Source: Caldilineaceae bacterium
Lineage (GTDB): Bacteria > Chloroflexota > Anaerolineae > Caldilineales > Caldilineaceae
Direction of reading: 5' to 3'
Length of the DNA: 64,000 nucleotides
Assembly (NCBI GenBank): GCA_022821545.1
Contig: JAJEDJ010000036.1
Location: forward strand, 1 to 64,000
Made by a program: the position numbers and the translations under genes. Below, piece by piece: positions 16,774 to 28,893 of this stretch. The notes beneath the pieces were generated by a model, which was given only the letters and a program-made list of their open reading frames with translations, was not told where the DNA came from and ran no database searches. Each line of letters begins with the position of its first letter. The first letter of the stretch is position 1.

Positions 16774-18006
16774 TCACGCGCCGAAACGCTTTAACCGGCC
16801 CGCATGGGCCATCGCCTGCGGGAGCAGCGTCGTCGCATGGCACAGCCCCAGTTGACCCCCGGCGCAGGCCCGTTCACCGAAACTGCGGCTCGCATCCGGC
16901 ATCGCATGAGGGCTCCACAACAGCGACGGCACCGGATGCCAGCTGTGGCTGCGCAGCACCGCCGGCGTACTGTGGTCCCCGGTTACGATCAGCGCCCCCG
17001 GCCCCAGCTCCAGAATGCGGGGAATCTCCGCGTCTACAGCTTCAATCTCGCGGACTTTCGCCTTGAAGTCGCCGTCCTCCCCGTAGCTGTCCGTCTTTTT
17101 GACATGAACGAAGAAAAAGTCGTACTCGTCCCACGCCGCGACCAGCGCGTCGATCTCGTGCCGCGGCCGGTCACCCTCAAACCGGATCGCCTCCATCCCC
17201 ACCAGGCTGGCCACCCCCCGGTACATCGGGTAGACCGCGATGGCGCCCGCCCGCATCCCGAAGATGTCCGGGAAAAGCGGCAGCCCCGGGTCCTGCGCCA
17301 GGCCCCGCAAATTCAGGCTGTTCGCCTGCGGCTCATCGGCCAGCGCTTCACGCGCGTGCGCAGTCCATCGATTCACCAGTTCCGCCGTACGCGCGCCCTC
17401 GCCGCTCCCGCTCTCGTCCCGCACCGGCAGCGGCGCTTTGCCTACCGCCAGCGGGTCCGTGTCCGTCAAACTGCCTCCCAGCCCCTCGCCCCGCAGCACG
17501 AAGACGAAGCGATGCTCCTGCACCGGCTCGACGAAAACCTCACAGTCCTCGAGCAACCCGGCGCCCGCCTCCCGCAGCTTCGCCGCCAGCCGGATGCATT
17601 CATCCGTAGAGATCCGCCCCGCCCGCCGGTCCGTGATCAGCCCGCTGCCGTCGACCGAGGCGAAATTGCCCCGTGCGGCCACGTCTTCTGCCTGCAAGGG
17701 GAAGCCGATACCCAGCGCCTCCAGCACCCCGCGACCGATCATGTAGCGGACCGGATCGTAACCGAACAGGCTCAAATGCGCCGGCCCGCTTCCCGGTTCG
17801 ACGCCGGCGCGAATCGGAATGCTCAGTCCCAACGACCCGGAGACGGCCAGGGCGTCCAGATTGGGAGTGTGGGCCGTCTCCAATTCGGTCCTTCCGCCCA
17901 GCGAAGCCGGCAGCCCGCCCAGTCCGTCCATCACCAACAGAACGATCTTGCCGCCGTCCTGTCGCAGATCACGCATCAAATCAAAGTCGGTGAATGGAGA
18001 CGTCAT
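16774..18006 (-). CDS. apgM: 2,3-bisphosphoglycerate-independent phosphoglycerate mutase, archaeal type
   Basis: 410 residues, the ApgM length. Alkaline-phosphatase-superfamily start KIVLLVMDGLGGLP with the metal-binding Asp, then the GPAHLSLFGYDP segment containing the serine nucleophile region, the GRGVLEALGIG and RISTDEC segments typical of ApgM, and the C-terminal VTGDHSTPAVLRSHSWHPVP with the remaining Asp/His metal ligands. It interconverts 3- and 2-phosphoglycerate in glycolysis/gluconeogenesis. It lies 32 bases after dppF, so it may be co-transcribed with the peptide importer; no terminator is visible between them. Confidence 0.93.
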   Translation of the reverse strand: MTSPFTDFDLMRDLRQDGGKIVLLVMDGLGGLPASLGGRTELETAHTPNLDALAVSGSLGLSIPIRAGVEPGSGPAHLSLFGYDPVRYMIGRGVLEALGIGFPLQAEDVAARGNFASVDGSGLITDRRAGRISTDECIRLAAKLREAGAGLLEDCEVFVEPVQEHRFVFVLRGEGLGGSLTDTDPLAVGKAPLPVRDESGSGEGARTAELVNRWTAHAREALADEPQANSLNLRGLAQDPGLPLFPDIFGMRAGAIAVYPMYRGVASLVGMEAIRFEGDRPRHEIDALVAAWDEYDFFFVHVKKTDSYGEDGDFKAKVREIEAVDAEIPRILELGPGALIVTGDHSTPAVLRSHSWHPVPSLLWSPHAMPDASRSFGERACAGGQLGLCHATTLLPQAMAHAGRLKRFGA

Positions 18007-18038
18007 CGTCTGGACTCCTACTCCTCACTACTCTTCAC

Positions 18039-19051
<1,013 letters not shown>

Positions 19052-19055
<4 letters not shown>

Positions 19056-21031
19056 GCCTCTTCCAACTCTATCAGGGTGTGACGCTCCGGCTCGTAGAGC
19101 CAGCAGGCCACAAGGTGGTCATCCTCTCTCTCCATCAGTTCCGGCCTGCGTTCTCGACAGATTTGCTCGACGTGCTGGCAGCGGAATTGGAAAATACAGC
19201 CGGGCGGCGGGTTGCGCAGGTCGTGCGTCAACCCTTCCGTCACGTTCAACGGCTTGCGTTCTTTGATCGATGGGATCGATTCGATCAGCAGCTGCGTGTA
19301 CGGGTGAAGCGGCTCCGAAAAGGCCGATTCCACCGGCGCCACTTCGACCAAGTTGCCGGCATACATGACCGCAATGCGGTCCACAAGCTGCGCCTGCAAG
19401 CCCATGTCATGGCCGATCATAACCATCGAGACGCCCAACCGCTCCTTCACCTCCAGCAGCGTCTGCGCCACCACTCGCTGCACCACTACGTCCAGGGCGC
19501 TCGTCGGCTCGTCGGCGACAATCACCTGCGGGTTGAGCGCGATCGACATTGCAATGCAGACCCGCTGCTTCATACCGCCGCTCAACTCGTGGGGGTACAT
19601 GTCGATGACCCGCTCCGGCAACCCCACGTCGTTCAGTAGGCCGAGAATGCGCCGTTCAAGGTCCACGCGGCTTATGTTTTCGTGCGCCAGGATCGCGTCA
19701 GCGATCTGCTCCCGGACCGGAGTGACCGGGTTAAGCGAGTTCATCGCGCCTTGCGGCACCAGCGCCAGATCGCGCCAGCGCACCTCGCGCAGTTGCTTGC
19801 CGGAGAGACTGACCAGGTCCTTATCTTCAATGCGTACCGCCCCCTGCACGATTCGGCCCGGCGGCTGTACAACCTGCAGGATCGCCATTGCCACCGTCGT
19901 CTTGCCGCAGCCGGATTCACCCACCAGCCCCAGGATCTCGCCCCTGCGCAGCTTGAGGTTGACACCGTTCGCCGCAATGACCTCACCACGCGGCGTGAAA
20001 TAATGGACGTGAAGGTCGTCCACCTCAAGGGCGGCGTCTCTCCCGGCTGCAACCCCGCCGTCCACGTGTTCGACAGGCGGCGCTTCTCCCGCCGCAATCC
20101 GCTCGCGGCGAGAAGAGCTGAACTGCCGGATACGCGGATTGGCGATCTCATCCAGCCCGATCGTCATCAGAAAGAAGCCGACGAAGATGACCATCAGAAT
20201 GATGATAGGCGGCAGCCACCACCACACCAGCCCCCGCACCAGCGCGGCGTTGGTCGTAGCCTGGTTGATGATCAGCCCCAGCGAAGGCACGCGTGTCGGC
20301 CCCAATCCCAGCACCTCCAGCCCGGTTGCGCCCAGGATGGCCGCCGAAATGCCGCCAGTGAGGCTGGCCGCAAGCCAGGGCAGCATGTTGGGCAGCATCT
20401 CCACGAACATGATCTCCAGCGCCGGCGCGCCCGACAGATGCGCCATCCGCACATAGCTGCGCTCGCGCAGCGTGAGAATCTGCGAGCGCACCAGGCGCGT
20501 CGGTCCCGGCCAGGCAAATGCCGCCAGGATCAGCGCCATTGCCGTCGTGTCGGTCATCTGCACGTAGGAGGCGATCACAACCAGAACGACCAGCGCCGGG
20601 ATCGTGATCGCCGAATCGCTGAGCGTGCGGATCACATGGTCCCACCATCCTCCGACGTAACCCGCCACCGAACCGAGCGCCATGCCGATGCCCATGCCGA
20701 TGATCGCTGCCAGAAAGCCGACCTTCAGCGAGGAAGGCGTAGCCAGGATCAACTGCGCGAGCATGTCGCGCCCGTTACTCTCGGTGCCGAGGGGGTGTTC
20801 CGGCAGACCTCCTTCCTCCCATACCGGCGGCTTGTTCAGCGGCCCCGCGCCCGTGTAGGCCAGGTCGGTATCCCAGAAGATCGGCCCCAAAAGGCCGAAC
20901 AGAAGAATCAGCAGGACGATGGCAACGCCCAGCAGAAACTTGAAGTTCAGCCATGGGGAGTCCCACGTATTCAGCCCCCAGCCGCGCGCCGGGGTGGTTG
21001 TTTCATCAACGGCCTGCTGTCTGACAGTCAA
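19052..21031 (-). CDS. Fused ABC importer permease and ATPase (DppC-DppD type)
   Basis: 659 residues, two normally separate subunits in one chain. Residues 1-305 are a DppC-like permease: N-terminal cytoplasmic part and helix near 32-50, the GTESNGRDMLAQLI segment, and the ABC-importer EAA-type loop around SYVRMAHLSGAPALEIMF, with about six helices. Residues about 330-659 are a DppD-like ATPase: Walker A GESGCGKTT (about 373), signature LSGGMKQRV, Walker B VIVADEPTSALD and the C-terminal CIFQFRCQHVEQIC cluster. The join is a short charged linker (SSSRRERIAAGEAPP). No internal start signal suggests two products, but separate translation of the ATPase cannot be excluded. Confidence 0.9.
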
Positions 21032-21052
21032 CGGTTATTTCTGTTTCTTGTC

Positions 21053-22069
21053 TTAGCGCATGTTCCTCTTGTAGGTAATGCGCGGGTCGATGAGGGGGTA
21101 GAGCAGATCGAGCAGGAAAACGCTCGTTGCAGTCACGAGGATAATCAGATTGGCGATCGCCTGTGTCACTGTATAGTCCTGCGAGATTATCGCCTGGTAC
21201 AGGGTATAGCCGGTGCCCGGGTAGGCGAAGATAAACTCGACCAGGATCGAACCGCTGATCAGCCCGCCCAGGCCAAGCGCCAGCGCGGTCAGCGCCGGCA
21301 GAATCGCGTTGCGCACACCGTACCGGAAGAAGATGCGCGTCGGCGGCAGCCCCTTCACCTGCGCCAGCAGGAAGTAGTCCTCGTTGTTGACGCTGATCAT
21401 CAGTCCTCGCATCCCCAGCGCCCAGCCGCCCATCGATGTCAGCACGATCGATACCACCGGCAATATGGCGTGTGTAAGCACATTCTTGATAAAGGGGAGG
21501 TTCCACCCGGGGTCGACTCTGCGTGAGTAGGCCCCCGTCGCCGGCAACCAGTCCAGTTCGAATGCCACCAGATAGATCAGCATGATGCCGAACATGAAGT
21601 AGGGGATTGCTGTGAAGGTCAAGCTGCTCGGCAGAATCATCTGCAACCATCGCGGCGTACGCCGCCAGCCCATCAACGAGCCGACGGTTATTCCAATGGA
21701 AAAGGAGAGCACGGTCGCCACGGTTAACAGACCCAGCGACCATGGCAACGCATCCTTGACCATGGTCCACGCTTCGGTTGGGAAATGCGACAGCGAATAC
21801 CCGAAATTGAGCCGGAACACGTTGCCCCAATAGCGGAAATACTGAACGTGAATCGGGGCATCCAGCCCGAAACGGGCCTTCCAGCTCTCGATCAGCTTGT
21901 CGGCGTTCTCAATATAGCCTGCATCCAGCGACAGGCGGCCTACCATCTCGCTCACAGGGTCGCCCGGCGCCAGACGCGGGATCACGAAAATCAAAGTAGA
22001 TCCCAACCAGATAGTCAGGAGATACATCAGGAAACGCTGTAGGACGTATTCTCTAGTCAAACCGCGCAT
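21053..22069 (-). CDS. Peptide ABC importer permease (DppB type)
   Basis: 338 residues from the ATG at 22069 (MRGLTREYVLQRF, the normal DppB start with a helix at about 10-30). The frame opens 17 codons earlier, but that part lies in a strong intercistronic hairpin and is unlikely to be translated. IPRLAPGDPVSEMVGRL is the DppB periplasmic loop; five further helices follow, with the permease loop around QVKGLPPTRIFFRYGVRNA. It pairs with the fused DppC-DppD subunit 21 bases downstream. Confidence 0.9.
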   Translation of the reverse strand: MRGLTREYVLQRFLMYLLTIWLGSTLIFVIPRLAPGDPVSEMVGRLSLDAGYIENADKLIESWKARFGLDAPIHVQYFRYWGNVFRLNFGYSLSHFPTEAWTMVKDALPWSLGLLTVATVLSFSIGITVGSLMGWRRTPRWLQMILPSSLTFTAIPYFMFGIMLIYLVAFELDWLPATGAYSRRVDPGWNLPFIKNVLTHAILPVVSIVLTSMGGWALGMRGLMISVNNEDYFLLAQVKGLPPTRIFFRYGVRNAILPALTALALGLGGLISGSILVEFIFAYPGTGYTLYQAIISQDYTVTQAIANLIILVTATSVFLLDLLYPLIDPRITYKRNMR

Positions 22070-22080
22070 AGGCAGAATTT

Positions 22081-22115
22081 CAGAGGTCAGCGGTGATGCT
22101 AACCACTGACCTCTG
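22081..22115 (-). promoter_or_regulatory. Intercistronic stem-loop between binding-protein and permease genes
   Basis: Arms 22081-22094 and 22102-22115 (14 bases, one G-T mismatch) around a 7-base loop. It lies between the stop of the substrate-binding protein gene and the start of dppB. Hairpins here usually raise the level of the upstream binding-protein mRNA relative to the permeases. No T-run follows on the minus strand. The arms contain the ACCACTGACC motif that recurs in other gaps. Confidence 0.65.
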
Positions 22116-22132
22116 TCCACTGACCACTGCAG

Positions 22133-23944
22133 TTACTCACTGGTCGATTCAATCTCCGGCAGGATGCCCACGAAGCTGGGGCACCAGATCACCGGACGCT
22201 GGTAGTAGTTGTCGATTGTCGGCCAGTTGGTCCAATAGGTCGTGTTGAAGGGCACCAGTTTTTTGGACTGGGCCGTCGGGATGGCCGGAATCTCGTCGTA
22301 GTAGATCTCCAGAGCGCGTGCCGTAAGCTCAAACAACAGGGGATCGTCCCAACCCAATTCGCTGATCTGGTCTACCAGTTCTGAGAACTCCGCATTGTGC
22401 CAGCGGAAGCGATTGGAGTGAGGCAGCTGGTGGCGCTCGCCCGCGGGAGGAACTTCATCGGCGCGCAGAGTGCGCAGCGTGTTCCACGGTTCGACGATCG
22501 ATCCGCAGGTCTGCCAGCCGCTCTGCGTTTCGTAGTTGCCGGTGTCCAGGTATTCGACCCAGGTCCCGCCGATCAAGTTCACTTTGACTGCATTGATGCC
22601 AAAGCGCTGCAGTTGCTCGGCAAAAACGTCGGCGACGCGTTCCAGTTCGCTAATGCCTTCGTAGACCTGGATCTCAAGGCTCAGTTCTTCGCCGTCCTTC
22701 TCCCAGTAGTCACCCGACTTTTCGTAGCCTTTAGCGAGAAGGATCTCCTCCGCCGCTGCCACGTTGGGCTGGGTGAATTTGGCGATCGTCTCGGCCGGCA
22801 CCAGGTCGGCAAACTTCTGCATGGAGGGGTAGAGCGGGAACGGATACGGGCCCATGATCGAGGTGCCTTCATAGGCGATGTCGATGATCTGCTGACGGTC
22901 CATCACATAGTTCAGGACCCAGCGCATATCCTTGTCGTTCCACGGCTCGATCGAGTTGTTGACCGTGAGGCTGCGCGCGCATGGGTCGGGCCAGACAAAC
23001 GGCATCTCATCCTGGAACGCGATCCAGTTGGGATTCTGCGCCACCAATGCCTGGAACGAGCCGAACGTGATGTCGTGAAGCCCGTCATAGTCGTCCTCAA
23101 TCGCGGTCGCTAACCGGACCTCCTCGGTGCCGGTGTAGGACATCACCAGCTTCTTCGGCTCCGGCAGCTTTTTCACGCCGGTCTTGGCTGCCCACCAGTC
23201 GTCATGGCGAACCCAGATCGTCTCGTTCTCAGTGATCTTGGCGAGCTTGTAGGGGCCCGTCCCCATTGGCAGCCCCTTTTCGAGGTCGAAATTCTTGAAG
23301 GTGGCCGGGTCTTCGACATTTTCCCAAATGTGTTTGGGAACAAAGTAGTCGACGCCGCAAATGTTATCGGAGAAACGCTCCAGTTTAAAGCGCACATTCG
23401 GCTTCTTCAGGTTGTAAATAACCGTCAAATCATCCACCTTTTCGATCGACTCGATCCACTCCTGGTACGCGAAGTGCTGGCCGAGCGCATCGTTGTTCAT
23501 CTGCAACTCGGTCGAAAAGACGATATCGTCCGCCGTGAAGGGCGTGCCGTCATGCCAGGTGATACCGGGCCGCAACTTCAGCGTCCACACGGAATGATCC
23601 TCGTTGGGCGTCAGCGACTCGGCCAGCCAGTTCTCGATCTCGCCGCTGCCATAGTTAAGCAACGTCAGCACATCCGAGAACTCCGTATAGCCCCAACCCA
23701 CAGCACTGCCCCGCACATAGGGATTCCAATTGTCGCTGCCTTGCAGCGGGCTGGTTCGGTCCAGGATCACCGTCTCCTCGCGAGCCGCATTGAGATAGTC
23801 TTCCGGCGTGCCCATCTCCTCCGTCTGGCTCTCGCTCTCTGCAGCGGACGCCTCCGCGGCCGCCGGCTCTTCCGGAGCCCCGCACGCCGCCAACAAAATA
23901 GCAAACAACAGCAGGAGTACCGTCGATCGATTAAGCAGTTTCAT
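22133..23944 (-). CDS. Peptide ABC importer, substrate-binding lipoprotein (SBP family 5)
   Basis: 603 residues. Signal peptide with lipobox LLAAC (Cys21), an acidic linker (PAAAEASAAESES), then the family 5 fold: GWGYTEFSDVLTLL near the start, LRPGITWHDGTPFTADDIVF (the family signature) at about 120-140, and the usual long two-lobe body. Family members bind peptides, nickel complexes or oligosaccharides; the ligand is not readable. AAGGAG lies 6 bases before the ATG. It is first in the importer operon running to dppF and perhaps apgM. Confidence 0.92.
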   Translation of the reverse strand: MKLLNRSTVLLLLFAILLAACGAPEEPAAAEASAAESESQTEEMGTPEDYLNAAREETVILDRTSPLQGSDNWNPYVRGSAVGWGYTEFSDVLTLLNYGSGEIENWLAESLTPNEDHSVWTLKLRPGITWHDGTPFTADDIVFSTELQMNNDALGQHFAYQEWIESIEKVDDLTVIYNLKKPNVRFKLERFSDNICGVDYFVPKHIWENVEDPATFKNFDLEKGLPMGTGPYKLAKITENETIWVRHDDWWAAKTGVKKLPEPKKLVMSYTGTEEVRLATAIEDDYDGLHDITFGSFQALVAQNPNWIAFQDEMPFVWPDPCARSLTVNNSIEPWNDKDMRWVLNYVMDRQQIIDIAYEGTSIMGPYPFPLYPSMQKFADLVPAETIAKFTQPNVAAAEEILLAKGYEKSGDYWEKDGEELSLEIQVYEGISELERVADVFAEQLQRFGINAVKVNLIGGTWVEYLDTGNYETQSGWQTCGSIVEPWNTLRTLRADEVPPAGERHQLPHSNRFRWHNAEFSELVDQISELGWDDPLLFELTARALEIYYDEIPAIPTAQSKKLVPFNTTYWTNWPTIDNYYQRPVIWCPSFVGILPEIESTSE

Positions 23945-24239
23945 GCTACGCTCCTTGTCTGAACTGGGATATTAAGTTGGAGGAACCGACTTTGGAATCG
24001 GACAGTCCGCCCTCAGAGAAGACAGGCGGTGATTCGTGAAGAGTGGACGGTCGTTACTTCTGGTCACCGCTGGCAGGTGGCTAGGAACTACTGTACAAGA
24101 CATCCTGCTTACAACTGGGAAGTCTTGCAAGGTGCAACTCTTGTTGGAGAGGGCGCGTTGAGACGGGGGAGGAGAAAACCGGAGGAGAGGAGGAGGAAAG
24201 GGTCCTCACTCCCCGCTCCTCTCCCCTCGCTGCTCATAC
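23945..24239. other. Gene-free gap with purine-rich tract
   Basis: 295 bases between the MalK-like gene and the peptide-binding protein gene. It contains a polypurine run (24157-24206) facing pyrimidine-rich sequence (24210-24235); GGAGAGGAG and CTCCTCTCC can pair, which may be the end of the MalK transcript. CCGACTTTGGAATCGG (23988-24003) is a short hairpin. No convincing ORF or promoter hexamer pair was seen. Confidence 0.4.
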
Positions 24240-25346
<1,107 letters not shown>

Positions 25347-26036
25347 TTTGGTGCTTTGCTCCTTTGGTGAAGATTGGGCCCGCCTGGGTCATCTGACGCC
25401 GGTGAGCCTAGTTCACTCTCTTCTCTGCGGCAGAACTGTTCGGTCGCGCAAGCGGGGGCGAGCAGAAACTCCATTCCGCCTGGCGGGACTCGTTGCCAAA
25501 ACCGTCCACAAAGATGAAAGCGTGACAATGGTTGTTGCGCTACACAGCACGCGCGAAAACTTGCGATAGTGAGGATGCTGCACGGGATACGTACGTCGAA
25601 TGGCGGATAGGAGTTATCAGCGACTTCCTCGCCGGGTCGGCGGTCAGCAGCTGCAACCCGAAAGAATAGTACGGTAGACGCGCGCAGTATAGCATGGCCT
25701 ACACCCCTGGGCAAATCGCAGAAATCAGCCGGGCGCCAGGAGAGAGCGGTGAGGAAAGAGGAGAAAGTGACACCGTTTGATCTGCCGGGAATTGGAAAGG
25801 GGGAATGCTGATACGAAAAACTACCGAGAACTTTGCCCATAACTCGCCCGCTGTGGTACTTTCTGCTTTATGGTCACCAGATACCGGTCAAGACGGTCCC
25901 AGACATCCTCCACGATCTTGCCCTGGCAGGCCGGATGCTCTTTGCCCCAAGCCCGTAACAAGGTGTGGGACAGCGACGCCCATTCGTTGGCACGCTCCGC
26001 CGGTTACCCGCTCACATTCTCGATGGAATCGAAATC
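25347..26036. other. Gene-free divergent region with long leader
   Basis: About 690 bases between the MalK-like gene and the molybdopterin-domain gene. It holds the minus-strand promoter at 25686-25714 and then a leader of about 330 bases. No clear riboswitch fold or terminator was seen in the leader. Several overlapping frames are open but look non-coding (no Shine-Dalgarno sequence, no family resemblance). Confidence 0.5.
25686..25714 (-). promoter_or_regulatory. Promoter upstream of the MalK-like gene
   Basis: On the minus strand TTGCCC (25714-25709), 17-base spacer, extended -10 TGC-TATACT (25691-25686). The architecture is the same as at the selW-like gene. The start would be near 25679, more than 330 bases before the ATG. 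Confidence 0.5.
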
Positions 26037-26558
26037 GTGACAGCTCACGACCCGCTCGCCCCCCATTCACACGAGCCTAACCCTCTGCCGCCGTCCCCTG
26101 ACGCCGATCTGACAGTACACCTGCCGGATGGTTCTACCCGCAGCATCGCCCCGGCCGTTCTGCGCAGCCTCAATTTCGTCCCGGCAGACGGCCTCCCGGA
26201 AAGGCCGTCGCCGCCGCTTCAAGTTACCGTGCAGAACTGTTACATCGTCTCCACCGGCCACGGCACGTCAGGACCATTTTCCTTCACCGGCCTCCGCCTG
26301 CTCGATCTTATTGACCTGCTCTGGCCCGGCGAATGGACGCAGGTGGAAGTGGTCAGCGGCGACGGCTTCGGCACGCGCGCACTACGGACCGAACTGGCCG
26401 AGCCCACAGCGCGTCCCATCCTGCTCGCCCATACACTCGACGGCCAACCGCTAACACGGGCCGGCGGGCTTGTCCGCCTCATCGTACCCAGCGAGACCGA
26501 CGACGCCCTGCGGCAGGTTAAATGGGTGGCGCACGTGCGCGTTATCGCGGACGGCTAA
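26037..26558 (+). CDS. Molybdopterin-binding oxidoreductase-domain protein (sulfite-oxidase-like fold fragment)
   Basis: 173 residues from a GTG at 26037; an upstream in-frame GTG at 25965 is possible but lies in sequence that does not look coding. The pattern HGTSGPFSFTGLRLLDLIDLL, VEVVSGDGFGTR, RPILLAHTLDGQPLTRAGG, LVRLIVPSETDDALRQVKWVAHVRV follows the core of the oxidoreductase molybdopterin-binding domain: the strand near the cofactor, 'DG.pL....GgplRlvvP' and the final 'KWv..i.v'. The usual catalytic Cys segment is not evident. This suggests a reduced, possibly cofactor-less version. It precedes hyuA by 45 bases on the same strand. Confidence 0.65.
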   Translation: MTAHDPLAPHSHEPNPLPPSPDADLTVHLPDGSTRSIAPAVLRSLNFVPADGLPERPSPPLQVTVQNCYIVSTGHGTSGPFSFTGLRLLDLIDLLWPGEWTQVEVVSGDGFGTRALRTELAEPTARPILLAHTLDGQPLTRAGGLVRLIVPSETDDALRQVKWVAHVRVIADG

Positions 26559-26603
26559 CAGGTCTCGCCCACCCGTCCCGGAACACGTTCAGGAACTTCC
26601 ACG

Positions 26604-28775
26604 ATGCCCACGACCCTGGTTGGAATTGATGTTGGTGGAACATTTACCGATTTCGTCCTGTTGCAGGACGGCCGCCTTCATGTGCATAAAGAGGCGACCA
26701 CGCCCGAAGACCAGAGCCGCGCCATTCTGGCCGGCCTGACACACCTCGGCATAGTGTCCGCCTCAGACGCTCCCACTGACGCCGAGCTCGTGCATGGGAC
26801 GACCATCGCGACCAACGCGCTGCTTGAACGCCGCGGCGCACGTACCGCCCTGCTGACCACCGCCGGCTTCGTTGATGTTATCGAAATCGGCCGCCAGAAT
26901 CGACCACATCTCTACGCCCTCCACCAGCAGCGGCCGCACCCGCTCGTTGAGGCCGATCTTCGCTTCGGGGCGGTGGAGCGGCTCGACGTTCACGGAAACG
27001 TCCTCACCCCCCTGGACGAGGATGCCCTGGCCCTCACCGCCGCCGAAATCACCGCCGCCGCGCCCCAAAGTCTGGCAGTCTGTTTCCTCCACAGCTTTCG
27101 CAATCCCCAGCACGAACGCCGCGCTGCCCAGATCCTGCGCCGCGCCTGTCCCCATCTCACCATCTCGCTCAGCAGCGACATCCTGCCCGAATATCGCGAA
27201 TACGAGCGCACCGCTACCACCGTTATCAACGCCTACCTGCTTCCGCTGGTAGGCAGCTATCTTGAACACCTGACCGACGCCCTCGCAGACGCCGGTGGTC
27301 AACGTCTGCATGACAGCGGTCCGCATAGGGCCAGCCTTCCCATCCGCGTCATGCAGTCCAACGGCGGCGCCATCGGCGCATCCCAGGCCGCCCGCGAACC
27401 GGCGCGCCTCGTCCTCAGCGGACCCGCAGGCGGCGTCGTCGGCGCATTTCGATTGGCGCAGCTTGCCGGCGTTGGGGAGATGCCGCCTGCCGCCGGTCAA
27501 AACTCGTCATCGAAACAAGATCGAGAATCGGGCCGGCAAGCCCCGCGCATCATCACCTTCGACATGGGCGGCACCAGCACAGACGTCGCTCTCTGCCCCG
27601 GCCGCGTCCCCCGCACCACCGAAAGCGAAGTAGCCGGACTGCCCCTGCGCCTGCCCATCATCGACATTCACACCGTCGGCGCCGGCGGCGGCAGCCTGGC
27701 TCGCGTCGACGCCGGCGGCGGCCTGCGCGTCGGACCGGAAAGCGCCGGCGCGGCGCCGGGTCCCGTCTGCTACGCACGGGGCGGTCAGCAGCCGACAGTC
27801 ACCGACGCCAATCTCCTGCTCGGACGCCTTGATGCCGGTCAGTTTCTCGGCGGCAGCGGCGCCATGGAGCTCGACGTCGGCGCGGCCGAGGCAGCCCTGG
27901 CCGACCTGGGCGCCCGGCTGGGCGGACTCTCTGTCCACGAAGCGGCCCTCGGCGTCATCCAGGTCGCCAATGCCCGCATGGAGCGGGCCTTGCGCCGCGT
28001 CTCAGTCGAACGCGGCTTCGACCCGCGTACCTTCACCCTTGTGCCCTTCGGCGGCGCCGGCCCCCTGCACGCCTGCGACCTGGCCGACGCCCTCGGCATT
28101 CCCCGCATCCTCCTGCCCCCCAGCCCCGGCGTTCTCAGCGCCCTGGGCCTGCTGATCGCCGAAGTCGTCCACGAATCCTCCCAGGCTCTTCTGGTCGAGG
28201 CGAGCAGCCTGGCGCAGGAACCTGCGCCTCTGCAAGAGATAGCCGCGGCTCTGGAAGAGCGGGTGAAAGCCGTGCTGGCCGCCGAAGGGGTCGACGCGCC
28301 CGCACTGGAAGCCTCAATGGACCTGCGCTATCGCGGGCAGAGCTACGAGCTCTCCGTCCCCCTCGACCTGCCCGCGCCGTCGTCGGCGCAAGCGGCTGCA
28401 GCCGTGCAGCGTTCGATCGAAGCCTTTCACGCCGCCCACGAAGCCCGCTACGGCTACGCCATGCGCTCAGAAACGGTCGAAGCCGTAGCAGTACGCCTGC
28501 TCGGCGCCGGACCCGGCGCCGAGTTGAGCCTGCCGCGGGAATCCGCCGGCCCACCCGACCCCGAAGCGGCCCGCGTGACAGTCAAGCCGGTCTGGTTTGG
28601 CCCCAACGGCTCCTCCCGCACCTTCTGTTATGACCGCAATCGTCTGCGGCCCGGCAACCGCATCGACGGCCCCGCGATCGTCTTCCAGTTCGACACCACC
28701 ACCGTTGTCACGCCCGGTTGGTCGGCCAGCGTCGACGAACGTCACAACCTCCTGCTGGCGCGCGCCGGCAGTTGA
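26604..28775 (+). CDS. hyuA: Hydantoinase/oxoprolinase, A subunit
   Basis: 723 residues. N-terminal Hydant_A_N phosphate-binding fold GIDVGGTFTDF (7-17); second ATP-binding segment FDMGGTSTDVAL (about 315-326) in the hydantoinase_A domain; C-terminal part ends with the GNRIDGPAIVFQFDTTTVVTPGW motif typical of the family. With HyuB it forms an ATP-dependent amidohydrolase opening 5-membered lactam rings (N-methylhydantoin, 5-oxoproline, hydantoins), or the related acetone/acetophenone carboxylase type of reaction. The exact substrate is not determinable. Partner hyuB follows after a small membrane-protein gene. Confidence 0.92.
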   Translation: MPTTLVGIDVGGTFTDFVLLQDGRLHVHKEATTPEDQSRAILAGLTHLGIVSASDAPTDAELVHGTTIATNALLERRGARTALLTTAGFVDVIEIGRQNRPHLYALHQQRPHPLVEADLRFGAVERLDVHGNVLTPLDEDALALTAAEITAAAPQSLAVCFLHSFRNPQHERRAAQILRRACPHLTISLSSDILPEYREYERTATTVINAYLLPLVGSYLEHLTDALADAGGQRLHDSGPHRASLPIRVMQSNGGAIGASQAAREPARLVLSGPAGGVVGAFRLAQLAGVGEMPPAAGQNSSSKQDRESGRQAPRIITFDMGGTSTDVALCPGRVPRTTESEVAGLPLRLPIIDIHTVGAGGGSLARVDAGGGLRVGPESAGAAPGPVCYARGGQQPTVTDANLLLGRLDAGQFLGGSGAMELDVGAAEAALADLGARLGGLSVHEAALGVIQVANARMERALRRVSVERGFDPRTFTLVPFGGAGPLHACDLADALGIPRILLPPSPGVLSALGLLIAEVVHESSQALLVEASSLAQEPAPLQEIAAALEERVKAVLAAEGVDAPALEASMDLRYRGQSYELSVPLDLPAPSSAQAAAAVQRSIEAFHAAHEARYGYAMRSETVEAVAVRLLGAGPGAELSLPRESAGPPDPEAARVTVKPVWFGPNGSSRTFCYDRNRLRPGNRIDGPAIVFQFDTTTVVTPGWSASVDERHNLLLARAGS

Positions 28776-28797
28776 AGCTGGTTTTGCGGCCTTGGTG

Positions 28798-28806
28798 TGT
28801 TATGAT
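28798..28806 (+). promoter_or_regulatory. Extended -10 promoter between hyuA and the membrane protein
   Basis: TGT-TATGAT (hexamer 28801-28806) shortly after the hyuA stop. No well-spaced -35. It could provide extra transcription of the membrane-protein gene and hyuB. Confidence 0.4.
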
Positions 28807-28893
28807 ACTTCGCGGATATCCTGCAGGGCCCTTACAGGCAACCGAATGCGGGATTCCGAATAACGAGAAAAAGCTTCCTTTCGGAGTTGAACG

